From NCBI RefSeq assembly GCF_029760895.1, contig NZ_CP121679.1, positions 930,001 to 994,000 of the forward strand: DNA of 64,000 bases, read 5' to 3'. The notes below the pieces were generated by a model. It did no database searches and was not told where the DNA came from. It worked only from the letters and a program-made list of their open reading frames with translations. Shown piece by piece: positions 10,627 through 19,713 of the stretch. The first letter of the stretch is position 1, and each line of letters starts with the position of its first letter. A program made the translations under genes and the position numbers. This DNA comes from Ancylobacter sp. WKF20 (lineage in GTDB: Bacteria; Pseudomonadota; Alphaproteobacteria; Rhizobiales; Xanthobacteraceae).

Positions 10627-12450
10627 TCACTCCGGCAGGGCGAAGACGGTGAGCTGGCCGCCCAGCGCGGTGTAGCTGGAGAGCGCCGCATAAGCGTCCT
10701 TGGCGCCGGAGCCGGCATTGGGATCGGTCAGCCCGGCCGCGAGGCCGATGCCGGCCCAGCCGCCGACGCCGGAGAGCACCGCCACATATTGCCGGCCGCG
10801 ATGCTGATAGGTCATCACATTGCCGACGATACCGGAGGGCGTCTTGAAGCGGTAGAGCTCCCGGCCCGTCGCGGCATCCACCGCCTTCAGATAGCCTTCC
10901 AGCGTGCCGTAGAACACCAGCCCGCCGGCGGTGGCGAGCGCGCCGGACCAGACCGAGAAACGTTCCGGCACCTGCCAGACCACGCGGCCCTTCAGATTGT
11001 CCCAGGCGATGAAGCGGCCAGTACGGCCTTCCGCGTCCGGCGGCGGGTACATGGTCAGCGTCGCCCCGACATAAGGCTGGCCGGCGGCGTAATCGACATG
11101 GAAGGGCTCGTAATCCATGCAGAGCTGGGTGCCCGGCACATAGAACAGGCCGGTGTCCGGCGAATAGGCCGCCGGCTGCTGGTTCTTGGCGCCGATGGCG
11201 GCCGGGCAGATGCCGGAATAGGTGACGTCCTCACCCTCGGCTTCCGTGCCATAGCGCGGGTCGCGGAGCGGCCTTCCATAGGTCGGGCTCGCTTTGTCCA
11301 TGTCGATGCCGCGCGCCCAGTTCACCCCCTCCGCGAAGGGCGCGGCGACCAGCAATTCGCCGGTGGCGCGGTCGAGCGTGTAGGCGAAGCCGTTGCGGTC
11401 GAAATGGGTGAGCAGCGGCCGGGGGCGGCTATCCACGGTCTGATCGGTCAGGATCATTTCGTTGACGCCGTCATAGTCCCACTCGTCATGCGGGGTCATC
11501 TGGTAGACCCAGCGCGCCACGCCGGTATCCGCGTCGCGGGCGAAGATGGCGGAGGCCCAGCGATTGTCGCCCGGCCGCTGGGTCGGGTTCCAGGTGCCGG
11601 GATTGGCGGTGCCGTAATAGATGAGGTTCAGCCGGGGATCATAGGAGAACCAGCCCCAGGGCGCGCCGCCGCCGAGCGTCCATTGCTCGCCCTCCCAGCT
11701 CTTCAGCGAGGAATCCGGCCCGACCGGCCTGCCGAGTTCGGTGGTCTTGTCCGGGTCCACCCGCATGTCGGCATCCGGCCCGGTAGAATAGGCCCGCCAG
11801 AGCCGGGCGCCGTCCTTTAGCGCATAGGCGGTGATATGACCGCGCGCCCCGAACTCCGCGCCGGCGATGCCGACGATCAGCTTGTCCTTCACCGGCATCA
11901 CCGTGGCGGTGTTGGATTCGCCGTGCTTGGGGTCGCCATTGGCCACCTTCCAGCGCACCGCGCCGGTCTTGGCGTCGAGCGCGACAATGGTGGTGTCGGC
12001 CTGCGCGAGGAACACCATGCCGTCCGCATAGGCGAGGCCGCGATTGACGAGGTCGCAGCACATGATGCCGGCGACGTCGCGCGTCTGCTGCGGCTCGTAG
12101 CGCCAGAGGATGCGGCCGTCATGGTCGAGATCAAGCGCGTAGACGATGTTCGGAAAGGGCGTGTGGACATACATCACCCCGTCCACCACCAGCGGGCTGC
12201 CCTCATGCCCCCGCAGCACGCCGGTCGAGAAGGTCCAGGCGACGTGGAGCTGCCCGACATTGGCGGGGGTGATCTGGTCGAGGCGGGAATAGCGGGTGTT
12301 GGCGTAGTCGAGCGTCTGCAGCACCTGAACGGCAGGGTCGGCCATGCGGGCGAGCACATCGTCATTGGCGCGGGCATGGCCTCCGGCCAACAGCGCGAGC
12401 CCCATCGCAAGCGCGGCGAGCCCACCCCGAAGCGTCCCGGATGCTGTCAT
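10627..12450 (-). CDS. xoxF: Lanthanide-dependent PQQ alcohol dehydrogenase, XoxF type
   Basis: 607 residues from the ATG at 12450, preceded by AGGGGAG and followed by a signal peptide (ending GGHARA); the longer frame upstream is not supported. It is a periplasmic eight-bladed quinoprotein that oxidises methanol or other primary alcohols. Visible active-site features are the vicinal Cys131-Cys132 pair, a GAEFG glutamate (E199), NPG Asn283 and the HDEWDYDG motif with catalytic Asp325 and a second Asp, Asp327. That extra Asp is the lanthanide-coordinating residue that separates XoxF from calcium MxaF, which has Ala there. The length and the C-terminal [11 protein letters not shown] block fit XoxF and exclude a fused cytochrome. 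No xoxG cytochrome or PQQ synthesis genes are in the window. Substrate range is inferred. Confidence 0.9.
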   Translation of the reverse strand: MTASGTLRGGLAALAMGLALLAGGHARANDDVLARMADPAVQVLQTLDYANTRYSRLDQITPANVGQLHVAWTFSTGVLRGHEGSPLVVDGVMYVHTPFPNIVYALDLDHDGRILWRYEPQQTRDVAGIMCCDLVNRGLAYADGMVFLAQADTTIVALDAKTGAVRWKVANGDPKHGESNTATVMPVKDKLIVGIAGAEFGARGHITAYALKDGARLWRAYSTGPDADMRVDPDKTTELGRPVGPDSSLKSWEGEQWTLGGGAPWGWFSYDPRLNLIYYGTANPGTWNPTQRPGDNRWASAIFARDADTGVARWVYQMTPHDEWDYDGVNEMILTDQTVDSRPRPLLTHFDRNGFAYTLDRATGELLVAAPFAEGVNWARGIDMDKASPTYGRPLRDPRYGTEAEGEDVTYSGICPAAIGAKNQQPAAYSPDTGLFYVPGTQLCMDYEPFHVDYAAGQPYVGATLTMYPPPDAEGRTGRFIAWDNLKGRVVWQVPERFSVWSGALATAGGLVFYGTLEGYLKAVDAATGRELYRFKTPSGIVGNVMTYQHRGRQYVAVLSGVGGWAGIGLAAGLTDPNAGSGAKDAYAALSSYTALGGQLTVFALPE

Positions 12451-12573
12451 GCCCGGCTCCCCTTGCCGATGGCGCGTGAGCCGCGCCGCCCGCTTCGATA
12501 GCACGCCCGCCCGGCCCGGCGGCAAGATCGCGTTGGGGAAGCGCGCCGCCGCTCGCGTCGGGTGGTGAATGCC

Positions 12574-12594
12574 AATGTTGACACTATTAACATT
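12574..12594. promoter_or_regulatory. Inverted repeat with embedded TTGACA between xoxF and the DoxX gene
   Basis: AATGTT (12574-12579), nine bases, AACATT (12589-12594), flanked by GCC on the left and CGGC on the right. TTGACA (12578-12583) on the plus strand is a perfect -35 box overlapping it. It lies in the 180-base divergent spacer, so a regulator bound here could control xoxF, the DoxX-like gene or both. The matching -10 is not obvious. Confidence 0.4.
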
Positions 12595-12630
12595 CGGCGC
12601 CACTGATGCGTTCCCTCATCCCTTTACCGC

Positions 12631-13101
12631 GTGTCGCCCGTGCTGTTCTTCGTTCTCGTCGCCCTCGCCAGCGGGCTGGCCTATCTCGTCCAGGCGCTCG
12701 CGATGCCCGCTGCCGATGTGCCGCTTGCCATGGCGTGGGGGCTGGCCTTCGGGCTGGTCTTCGCCGGGGTCGATCACCTGCGCACGCCCGAGCGCTACCG
12801 GGCGATGCTGCCGCGCGCGGTGCCATGGCCGGGCTTCGTTATCGCCTTTACGGGTCTGTGCGAAATCGCCGGCGCGGTCGGGGTGCTCCTGCCGCCGACG
12901 CGGCCGCTCGCCGGCTGGATGCTCGCGCTCTATTTCGTCTGCGTCTTCCCTGCGAACATCCGCAACGCCGTCGAAGGATTGGCGGTGGACGGCCTGCCCG
13001 GCGCGCGCTGGTACTATTGGGTCCGCCTTCCGTTCCAGCCGCTCATCATTTGGTGGGCGCTGTTCGCCAGCGGCGCGACGGGCTGGCCGTTTGCCGGCTG
13101 A
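12631..13101 (+). CDS. DoxX-like small integral membrane protein
   Basis: 156 residues, four hydrophobic segments with conserved-looking AGVDHLRTPERYRAMLP between helices two and three and NIRNAVEG before the last helix, as in the DoxX/DoxD-like family. The start is taken at GTG 12631; GTG 12640 is an alternative and there is no clear Shine-Dalgarno sequence. Family members are inner-membrane proteins of uncertain biochemical role, some linked to thiosulfate or quinone redox chemistry. The gene is divergent from xoxF and convergent with the CoA-transferase gene, six bases apart. Confidence 0.75.
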   Translation: MSPVLFFVLVALASGLAYLVQALAMPAADVPLAMAWGLAFGLVFAGVDHLRTPERYRAMLPRAVPWPGFVIAFTGLCEIAGAVGVLLPPTRPLAGWMLALYFVCVFPANIRNAVEGLAVDGLPGARWYYWVRLPFQPLIIWWALFASGATGWPFAG

Positions 13102-13107
13102 ATTCCC

Positions 13108-14331
13108 CTAGATGGCGCCGGTCGCGCGCAGCCGCGCCCGCTCGGCGGCGTCGAGGCCGAGCACATCCGCCAGTACCTCGTCCGTATGCTGGCCGAGCAG
13201 GGGCGGCGGCAGCGGCGCGTCCATCGGCGAGTCGGCGAGCCGCAAGGGTGAGCGCACGCTCGCCGCCATGCCGCCCAGCGCGTGCGGGATGGACAGAGCA
13301 AGCCCGCGCGCCAGCGCCTGCGGCTCGGCGAAGGCCTGAGCGATGGTGTTGATCGGCCCAGCCGGAATGCCGGCGGCGTCAAGCATGGCGAGCCATTCTG
13401 CCGTGGTCTGCCGCTTCAGCGCCTGCGCGACGACCGGAATCAGGCTGTCGCGATGGGCGACACGCGCGGCATTGGTGGCGTAGCGCTCATCCCCCGCCAG
13501 TTCCGGCAGCTCCGCCAGCCGGCAGAAGCGGGCGAACTGCCCGTCATTGCCGATGGCGAGGATGAGGTGGCCATCCGCCGTCTCGAACGCCTGATAGGGC
13601 ACGATATTGGGGTGGGCATTGCCGAGCCGGCGCGGCGCGGTGCCGCCGACGAGGAAGTTCAGCGCCTGATTGGCGAGGCTCGCCATGGCGACATCGAACA
13701 AGGCCATGTCGATATGCTGGCCGCGCCCGGTGCGTTCGCGCTGCTGGAGCGCGGCGAGGATGGCGATGGTGGCGTTGAGCCCGGTCAGCACGTCGATCAG
13801 CGCGACGCCGACCTTTTGCGGCTCATCCTCAGGGCTGCCGGTCACCGACATCAGGCCCGCCATGCCCTGGATCATGAAGTCGTAGCCCGCGCGCCCCGCC
13901 TCCGGCCCGTCCTGCCCGAAGCCGGTGATCGAGCAGTAGACAAGGCGCGAGTTGAGGGCGGCGAGGCTCGCATAATCGAGGCCATAGCGCGTGAGCCCGC
14001 CGACCTTGAAATTCTCCACCACCACATCGCTCGCGGCGGCGAGGCGCCGGATCAGCGCCTGCCCGTCCGGCTGCGCCATGTCGATGGTGACCGAGCGCTT
14101 CGAGCGATTGGCGCAGAGGAAATAGGCGCTCTCGCGCGTCGGATCGCCCTCGCCATCCGCCAGCCAGGGCGGCCCCCAGCCACGCGTATCGTCGCCGCTG
14201 CCGGGCTTCTCGACCTTGATGACCTCGGCACCCAGATCGCCCAGCGCCTGCGTCGCCCACGGCCCCGCCAGCACGCGGGAGAGATCCAGCACGCGAATGC
14301 CGCTGAGGGCTTGTGGGCTGCCAGCTTCCAT
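13108..14331 (-). CDS. Class III CoA-transferase (CaiB/BaiF family)
   Basis: 407 residues, the normal family length. The N-terminus has the family block VLDLSRVLAGPWATQALGDL, then EVIKVE, and RSVTIDM. The catalytic aspartate that forms the acyl anhydride is Asp180 in VGVALIDVLTG; GRGQHIDMALFD follows. It moves CoA between an acyl-CoA donor such as succinyl-CoA and an organic acid. It is not in an operon: on its left it converges with the DoxX gene and on its right it diverges from the helical secreted protein. The acid it activates cannot be inferred. It is only a distant paralogue of the CoA-transferase at 60795. Confidence 0.88.
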   Translation of the reverse strand: MEAGSPQALSGIRVLDLSRVLAGPWATQALGDLGAEVIKVEKPGSGDDTRGWGPPWLADGEGDPTRESAYFLCANRSKRSVTIDMAQPDGQALIRRLAAASDVVVENFKVGGLTRYGLDYASLAALNSRLVYCSITGFGQDGPEAGRAGYDFMIQGMAGLMSVTGSPEDEPQKVGVALIDVLTGLNATIAILAALQQRERTGRGQHIDMALFDVAMASLANQALNFLVGGTAPRRLGNAHPNIVPYQAFETADGHLILAIGNDGQFARFCRLAELPELAGDERYATNAARVAHRDSLIPVVAQALKRQTTAEWLAMLDAAGIPAGPINTIAQAFAEPQALARGLALSIPHALGGMAASVRSPLRLADSPMDAPLPPPLLGQHTDEVLADVLGLDAAERARLRATGAI

Positions 14332-14658
14332 CGCGATTCTCCCGCGTCCTCATCCGTGCGGCGGTCTAGCGCAACTTCGCGCGCCCGGCGATGCTGCGGC
14401 AGATCGCGCACGTGGCGTTCCAGCGCGATGTCGTCGCGGTGGATGAGGCGTTGATGTTCAAAATTGTCGCCAATTTCATCTCGACTTCTGCATAACTCCT
14501 TGCAACGATATTGCCGGGGCAGGGGGATCGAAGGCGGCGGCGTTCAGTCGGCGGGCGCCATAAAATCTTTCGCTGCATGTATTCGCTGCGTTTGTCTGTG
14601 CAACGTGCCTCGTCGGGCGCGTTGTTTGCATTCCGCAGTTTCCAAAGCGGAAGTATCC
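14332..14658. promoter_or_regulatory. 327-base divergent spacer with a perfect hairpin/operator at 14461-14476
   Basis: No convincing gene is seen. AAATTG-TCGC-CAATTT (14461-14476) is a perfect inverted repeat, and GATG (14452-14455) and CATC (14477-14480) extend it imperfectly. There is no T-run, so an operator is more likely than a terminator. It lies between divergent genes. The rest of the spacer carries short in-frame extensions of both neighbours that do not look coding. Confidence 0.4.
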
Positions 14659-17655
14659 ATGACTGTACGTATGTTTGGCGTTGCGGCTGGCATCACCCTT
14701 GTGTTGTCGGGCATGTTCGTATCGTCCCCCGCCCGGGCGCAAGTGGATGGCATCATCAATCTGATGGGCCAGGCGATCCAGATGGACATGCAGCGCCAGC
14801 AATATGAGCGCCAGCGTGCCTATCAGGAGCAGCAGCGGCGCGAGGCGATCCGGCAGGAGCAGGCGCGGCGGCAGGCCGAGATCAACGCCATTCGCGAGCA
14901 GGAGGCGGTCGTTATCCGCCGCGTGCAGACGGCGTTGGCCGAACTCGGCTTCTACAAGGGCAAGATCAGCGGCGTGCGTGGACCGGATACCCGCAAGGCC
15001 GAGAGCGCCTACTGCGCCGCCTTCGGGCTCGCGCCTTTCGAGGCGAGCGACGCGCAGATGGCCCAGCTCGAGGCTCTGGCCGCGAAGGGGTTCCGCAGCC
15101 CCAAGGAGGCGGAGGCCGCGGCAACTGCGGGGTTCAGCACGCGCAAGGATATGGCCGCCGCCCAGGCGGGCGGGTTCTCGACCGCGCGCGATTATGCCGA
15201 GGCCAGGGCCAAGGGCTTCGAGCAGCGCGAGGAATATCTGCTGTTCCTCCAGTCCGGCCTCAGCGATCGCACTGCCTTTCTTCAGGAACGCAACCTGCTC
15301 GTGAAGCGGAAGGAGGCGAGCGATGCCTGCGTGGCGGCCTCCGCCAAGTTCGTCGATCCCGCCAAGGCCGTCGAGACGTGCCTGGACGCCATCAATCTCG
15401 GGGTGACCGGCTCCGCCTTTACCGATGCCTACGCCGCCGTCGGCCAGAAGTTGGAGGCGCGCATGGCCGAAGCCGCCGCGCTGGCCGCCGAGCCGCAAAA
15501 GCTCGCGTCGACCGAAAAGGTGAAGCTGAAGGACGCGCGCAAGAACGCCAAGGACGCCGGTGCCGGGGCCGTGCTCGAAGCGCGGATGCGCACGGGCGAG
15601 CTGCTCAAGGCGCATGCCTGTGGCGAGGCGGTGCTCAACAAGGATTATCCGGTCGCCCTGTCCAAGTGCCGTGTCGAGGCGGGCGATCTGCTGTCCGTGC
15701 CGCAACTGGCGCTGCTCAGCACCGCGACGGAGCAGGAGAAGAGCGAGAGCGAGAAGGCGGCGGCCGAGCAGGCCCGGCTGGCGCTGGAGGCCGCACGGAG
15801 CCGCGCCGCGGAACTGCTGCGCCAGGTCGAGGACTTTGCCTCCGCGCAGCGTTTTGGCGCGGCCGTGGACATCGCCAAGGCCATCGTCGCTGTGCGGCAG
15901 AGCCAGTCCAGCGACGACGCGGCCACGATCCAGCAGGCGAACCAGAAGCTGGAGACCTATCTGGCGAAGGAGGTGGCTTTCCAGACCTTCGTCGTCGAGC
16001 GGGAGCGCAACGCCCGCCAGCTCAAGGTGAACGCCGCCGCGACCGCGCAGGCGGAGCTGACCCGCCTGCAATCCTTCCTGCAGCAGTACATCGCAGACAA
16101 CATCCTCGACAAGAACATCGACGCCCTGCTCGCCTTGCAGGCGGACCTTGCGGCGGCCCAGTCGCCCGACGATGTCGAGCGCACCATCCGCGTGCAGCGG
16201 GACGGCCGCGAGCGGTTGTACAAGCTCGGCCTGCAAGCGAAGTTCGATGCCTACAAGATCCCTGAAACGTCCGCCGCCATCGCCAAGGGCACCGAGGTCG
16301 CGGGGAACGGGCTCGCCGTCAATGTGGCGAATGAGGCGCTCCTCAAGGGCGAGGGGCGGGATGTCCTGGTGCTCGGCAATTTCACCGCGTGGGCGCCGCA
16401 TCTGATCATCAATCTCGTCGGCGAGACCGCGTTCGATGGCCGGCGGGCCACGACCTGCTGGTTCGGCGACGAGGCCCGCGCGCCCGAAAGCACGCGGGCC
16501 GCCCTCCAGCGCCTGAAGGCGATGGGCGTCGACGAGATCGTCGAGACCGGCCGCTGCGACGCCGGCACGGTGGGCCGGATCGACGTGGTGCTGCTCCAGC
16601 GCGACCGGTTCCTCGCAAGCGACCTGGTGGCGGCGCGCGCGCTCGTCGAGCGTTTCGAGAAGGGCGATGTCCGCCTGCTCCATGTGGTCGCGTGGAGCGA
16701 GATTGGGGCTACCGCGCAGAATGACGACGGCACCGCGCGCACCATCGAGGCGGATATCGGCGCCGGGGCACGTGCTGGTTTCGGCCTCATCACCTTCAAG
16801 ACCAGCGCCAATCGCGTGTGTCTGGTGGTGGCGGAGGCCGAGCTGCCGGTCCACGAGCTTGTGGTTACCGAGCGCCGCAACGGTCTCGACCGGTTCGTCA
16901 CGGCGGATGTCGTGCGGGCCCGGTTCACCGTCGAGCGGGTTTTTGTCAGCATCCAGCGGCAGGAATGTTCGGCTGTCTATGCTGAGCAGGCTGACCTGAA
17001 AGCGCTGCTGACCGGCCTCCAGCGCGCGAAGCTCACCTATGCGGTCGTGCCCGTGTGGCTGTCGCCGGACGACATCAGCGCCGCAGCGGCCCGCCGCGCG
17101 GAGCTCGATCGCCAGCAGCAGGCCGAACTGGCCTCCCGCAAGCAGACCGCCGAGGGTTTGCAGCAGCTCGAAGCGGAGAAGCAGGCCGAGCAGGAGCGGG
17201 TGCGCGCAGCCCGGCAGGCGGAGCTGCGGACCCGCTACGGCCAGGAAGCGGCGGCGGCCACCAATGAACTGGCCGATCTCTCCCGGCGCTTCTTCGCCTC
17301 CGGTGGCAGCTCGCCTTTCCGCGAGCTGTTCCCCCGCGCGGCGCAATGGCGCGACCGCCGCGAGGCGGATCACTGGGACTTCACCGACACCGACACGGCG
17401 CTGGTCGACTATGGCACGGCCGAGTGGAAGGGGCGGCGCACGGAAGTGGTGTTCATCGAGGCGCGCGTTTCCACCCGTAACCGCGCGCTGGGCGAGAACG
17501 CGACCACCTGCTTCGTGCTGGGCTATCTCATCGATGCGGAATTCAAGGTGCGGCGCGATCCGCTTGAACTGCCCTGCGCCGATGAGGCGTCCGGGATAAC
17601 CGCGTGGACATCCGGTCGCGCCTTTGAAAGCCGCTGGCTGGTGAGCGCCAACTAG
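14659..17655 (+). CDS. Large secreted helical protein with a peptidoglycan-binding-like segment
   Basis: 998 residues from the ATG at 14659, chosen because a signal peptide (MTVRMFGVAAGITLVLSGMF, ending PARA) follows; the longer frame upstream is not protein-like. Residues about 45-80 are a very Gln/Arg-rich coiled coil. Next comes a segment resembling peptidoglycan_binding_1 (VIRRVQTALAELGFYKGKI), then short repeats ending in GF(S/R)(T/S) spaced 16-17 residues apart. Long Ala/Glu/Lys-rich helices cover roughly 230-560. The C-terminal 400 residues are mixed alpha/beta with a second Gln/Glu coiled coil near 820-870. I recognise no enzyme. It is probably periplasmic and perhaps envelope-associated. 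A bidirectional hairpin terminator follows it. Confidence 0.7.
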   Translation: MTVRMFGVAAGITLVLSGMFVSSPARAQVDGIINLMGQAIQMDMQRQQYERQRAYQEQQRREAIRQEQARRQAEINAIREQEAVVIRRVQTALAELGFYKGKISGVRGPDTRKAESAYCAAFGLAPFEASDAQMAQLEALAAKGFRSPKEAEAAATAGFSTRKDMAAAQAGGFSTARDYAEARAKGFEQREEYLLFLQSGLSDRTAFLQERNLLVKRKEASDACVAASAKFVDPAKAVETCLDAINLGVTGSAFTDAYAAVGQKLEARMAEAAALAAEPQKLASTEKVKLKDARKNAKDAGAGAVLEARMRTGELLKAHACGEAVLNKDYPVALSKCRVEAGDLLSVPQLALLSTATEQEKSESEKAAAEQARLALEAARSRAAELLRQVEDFASAQRFGAAVDIAKAIVAVRQSQSSDDAATIQQANQKLETYLAKEVAFQTFVVERERNARQLKVNAAATAQAELTRLQSFLQQYIADNILDKNIDALLALQADLAAAQSPDDVERTIRVQRDGRERLYKLGLQAKFDAYKIPETSAAIAKGTEVAGNGLAVNVANEALLKGEGRDVLVLGNFTAWAPHLIINLVGETAFDGRRATTCWFGDEARAPESTRAALQRLKAMGVDEIVETGRCDAGTVGRIDVVLLQRDRFLASDLVAARALVERFEKGDVRLLHVVAWSEIGATAQNDDGTARTIEADIGAGARAGFGLITFKTSANRVCLVVAEAELPVHELVVTERRNGLDRFVTADVVRARFTVERVFVSIQRQECSAVYAEQADLKALLTGLQRAKLTYAVVPVWLSPDDISAAAARRAELDRQQQAELASRKQTAEGLQQLEAEKQAEQERVRAARQAELRTRYGQEAAAATNELADLSRRFFASGGSSPFRELFPRAAQWRDRREADHWDFTDTDTALVDYGTAEWKGRRTEVVFIEARVSTRNRALGENATTCFVLGYLIDAEFKVRRDPLELPCADEASGITAWTSGRAFESRWLVSAN

Positions 17656-17674
17656 CCGGAGCTCTTCCCCTCGA

Positions 17675-17704
17675 CCGCGACCGGTTCTCGCGAACCGGTC
17701 GCGG
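17675..17704. terminator. Bidirectional hairpin terminator between convergent genes
   Basis: CCGCGACCGGTTC (17675-17687), loop TCGC, GAACCGGTCGCGG (17692-17704): a perfect 13-bp stem with a four-base loop. It sits in the 69-base gap between the convergent helical-protein gene and the sugar ABC operon. There is no strong T-tract, so it may work with Rho or as a barrier hairpin. Confidence 0.75.
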
Positions 17705-17724
17705 CGGAGGCGCGGAGGAGCGGG

Positions 17725-18690
17725 CTAGAACGGGCTGTTCGGGAAGTAGAACTGCGCGGCGTTTTCCGGGGTGATGAGGGTCGAGCCGATGATGAAGCGG
17801 CCATAGACCGGCGTGTCGGAGACGAAGCGCAGCGCGGTGACTTCCAGCGCGGTGGAGATCTGCGCGGGGGTGTAGGACACGTCCACCGGGATCTGCGGAT
17901 CCTTGTCCATCACCCGCTTGATGATCTCCTTCATGCCGGCGCCGCCGACGATCCACATTTCCTTCTGCCGGCCGGCCTGGGCGATGGCTTCCATCACGCC
18001 CAGCGCCATGTCGTCATCGGCCGCCCACACCGCGTCGATCTTCTTGTGCTTGGACAGGTAGTCCTGCATCACCGCGAAGGCCTTGTCGCGGTTCCAGTTG
18101 CCGTGCTGCATGTCGATGATTTCGATGCCCGAGCCCTTGATGGCGGCCTGGAAGGCCTCCACCCGCTCATTGTCGAGCGTGGTCGGGATGCCGCGCAGCA
18201 CGACGATCTTGGCACCGGATTTGAGGTTCGCCTTGAAATACTCGCCGGCCACGCGGCCGAAGGCGACGTTGTCGCCGGCGACATAGAGATCCTCGATACC
18301 GGGTTGGGACAGGCCGCGATCGACCACGGTGACCCATTTGCCGGCGTCCTTCACCGCCTTCACCGGGCTGGTCAGTGGCTCGGATTCAAAGGGCAGCACC
18401 ACCAGCGCGTCGATGTTGCGGGTGGCCATCATGTCCTCGATGTCGTTCACCTGCTTGCCGACGGCGCCGGCGGTGGCGAGCACGAAGTCGAGGTTCGGGT
18501 AGGTCGCCTTCAGCCGCTTGATGGTTTCCTGCGCGTGCCAGTTCAGCCCGCCCATGAAGCCGTGGGTGGCGGAGGGGATCGAGACGCCGATCACCGCCTT
18601 CTTGCCCTGCGCGGCGGCGGGCGTGGCAAGGCCGGCGGTGGCGGCCGCGGCGGCGATGGCGCCCGTGGTGAGGAATGTCCTGCGTTCCAT
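17725..18690 (-). CDS. Sugar ABC transporter substrate-binding protein (RbsB family)
   Basis: 321 residues. The N-terminus MERRTFLTTGAIAAAAATAG has an RRxFL twin-arginine-like motif and a hydrophobic core, suggesting Tat export, with cleavage near PAAAQG. The mature part is a two-lobed periplasmic binding protein: IGVSIPSATHGFMGG at the start, NIDALVVLPFES in the first lobe, and AVWAADDDMALGVMEA in the second. It feeds the RbsC-like permease 27 bases upstream in the operon. The ligand is a sugar or polyol by family; the neighbouring dehydrogenase and isomerase suggest a cyclitol or an oxidised sugar, but this is inference. Confidence 0.88.
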   Translation of the reverse strand: MERRTFLTTGAIAAAAATAGLATPAAAQGKKAVIGVSIPSATHGFMGGLNWHAQETIKRLKATYPNLDFVLATAGAVGKQVNDIEDMMATRNIDALVVLPFESEPLTSPVKAVKDAGKWVTVVDRGLSQPGIEDLYVAGDNVAFGRVAGEYFKANLKSGAKIVVLRGIPTTLDNERVEAFQAAIKGSGIEIIDMQHGNWNRDKAFAVMQDYLSKHKKIDAVWAADDDMALGVMEAIAQAGRQKEMWIVGGAGMKEIIKRVMDKDPQIPVDVSYTPAQISTALEVTALRFVSDTPVYGRFIIGSTLITPENAAQFYFPNSPF

Positions 18691-18717
18691 TGTCGTCTCC
18701 TCCCGTTTTTTCCGCTC

Positions 18718-19713
18718 TCAGGCGGATGATTTGCCCCGCTGCAGCACGACAGCGAGGACGATGATGACGCCCTGGATCGCCCCGTTGAGATAGGGCGAGA
18801 CCAGATCGGCAAGGATCAGGATGTTGTCGATGAGGCTGAGGATGAGCACGCCGACGACGGTGCCCCAGACCCGGCCATAGCCGCCTTTCAGCGCCGTGCC
18901 GCCGATGATGACGGCGGCGATGGCCTCCAGCTCCCACAACATGCCGGTGGAGCCCGAGGCCGAGCCGAGGCGCGGCACATACATGATGGTGGCGAGGCCC
19001 ACGAGCAGGCCGAGCAGCACGTAAGTGAGCAGGCGGATGCGCTCGACATTCACCGCCGAATAGAGCGCCACCTTGTCGTTGGAGCCGATGGCTTCGCAGT
19101 AGCGGCCGAAGCGCGTGTGCCGCATCGCCACCTGCCCGGCGATGGCGACGGCGGCGAACACGAGGATGGGCCAGGCGATGCCCAACAGGCCGGAGTAATA
19201 GACCGGCCGGTAGAGCTGGCGCACCGCGAAATCGAGGCTGATCGTGCCGCCATCGGCGAGCCAGGTCACCAGTGAGCGGAAGATGCCCATGGTGCCGAGC
19301 GTGACGATGAAGGGCTCGATGCCGGCGCGCGTCACCAGCAATCCGTTGCCGAGCCCCGCCAGCAGTCCGACGCCGAGCGCCACGCCCATGCCGACCAGGA
19401 TGAGCGGCACGCCGACGCCCATGGTCGGCAGCAGCGCGTTCATGGCGAGGATCATCACCCCGGCGATGAAGGCGGCCATGGAGCCGACCGACAGGTCGAG
19501 CCCCCCGGAGGTGATGACGAAGGTCATGCCCACCGCGATCATGCCGATGAAGGCTGAGCGAGCGAGCACGTTGGTGATGTTGCCGGCCGACAGGAAATTG
19601 TCGTTCAGATAGGCGCCGAGCAGCACCAGCAGGATCAGCGCCAGCAGCGGGCCGAGGGCGGAGAGGCTCGGCAGGCGCAAAGCGGGGGACGGGCGCGCGG
19701 CGGCATCAGACAT
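18718..19713 (-). CDS. Sugar ABC transporter permease (RbsC family)
   Basis: 331 residues with eight to ten hydrophobic helices and the family landmarks TSGGLDLSVGSMAAF near residue 68 and GSNDKVALYSAVNVERIR in the cytoplasmic loop, followed by IAAVIIGGTALKGG. It overlaps the ATPase gene by eight bases. It is expected to work as a homodimer with the RbsA-like ATPase in the inner membrane. Confidence 0.92.
   Translation of the reverse strand: MSDAAARPSPALRLPSLSALGPLLALILLVLLGAYLNDNFLSAGNITNVLARSAFIGMIAVGMTFVITSGGLDLSVGSMAAFIAGVMILAMNALLPTMGVGVPLILVGMGVALGVGLLAGLGNGLLVTRAGIEPFIVTLGTMGIFRSLVTWLADGGTISLDFAVRQLYRPVYYSGLLGIAWPILVFAAVAIAGQVAMRHTRFGRYCEAIGSNDKVALYSAVNVERIRLLTYVLLGLLVGLATIMYVPRLGSASGSTGMLWELEAIAAVIIGGTALKGGYGRVWGTVVGVLILSLIDNILILADLVSPYLNGAIQGVIIVLAVVLQRGKSSA

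Noticed and set aside
14366..14479. Short minus-strand frame (37 codons from 14479) in the spacer before the CoA-transferase
   Set aside because: It has no Shine-Dalgarno sequence and no homologous feature, and overlaps the operator-like repeat.
14476..17373. 965-codon open frame antisense to the helical secreted protein
   Set aside because: It is a high-GC shadow; the sense frame has a signal peptide and recognisable segments.
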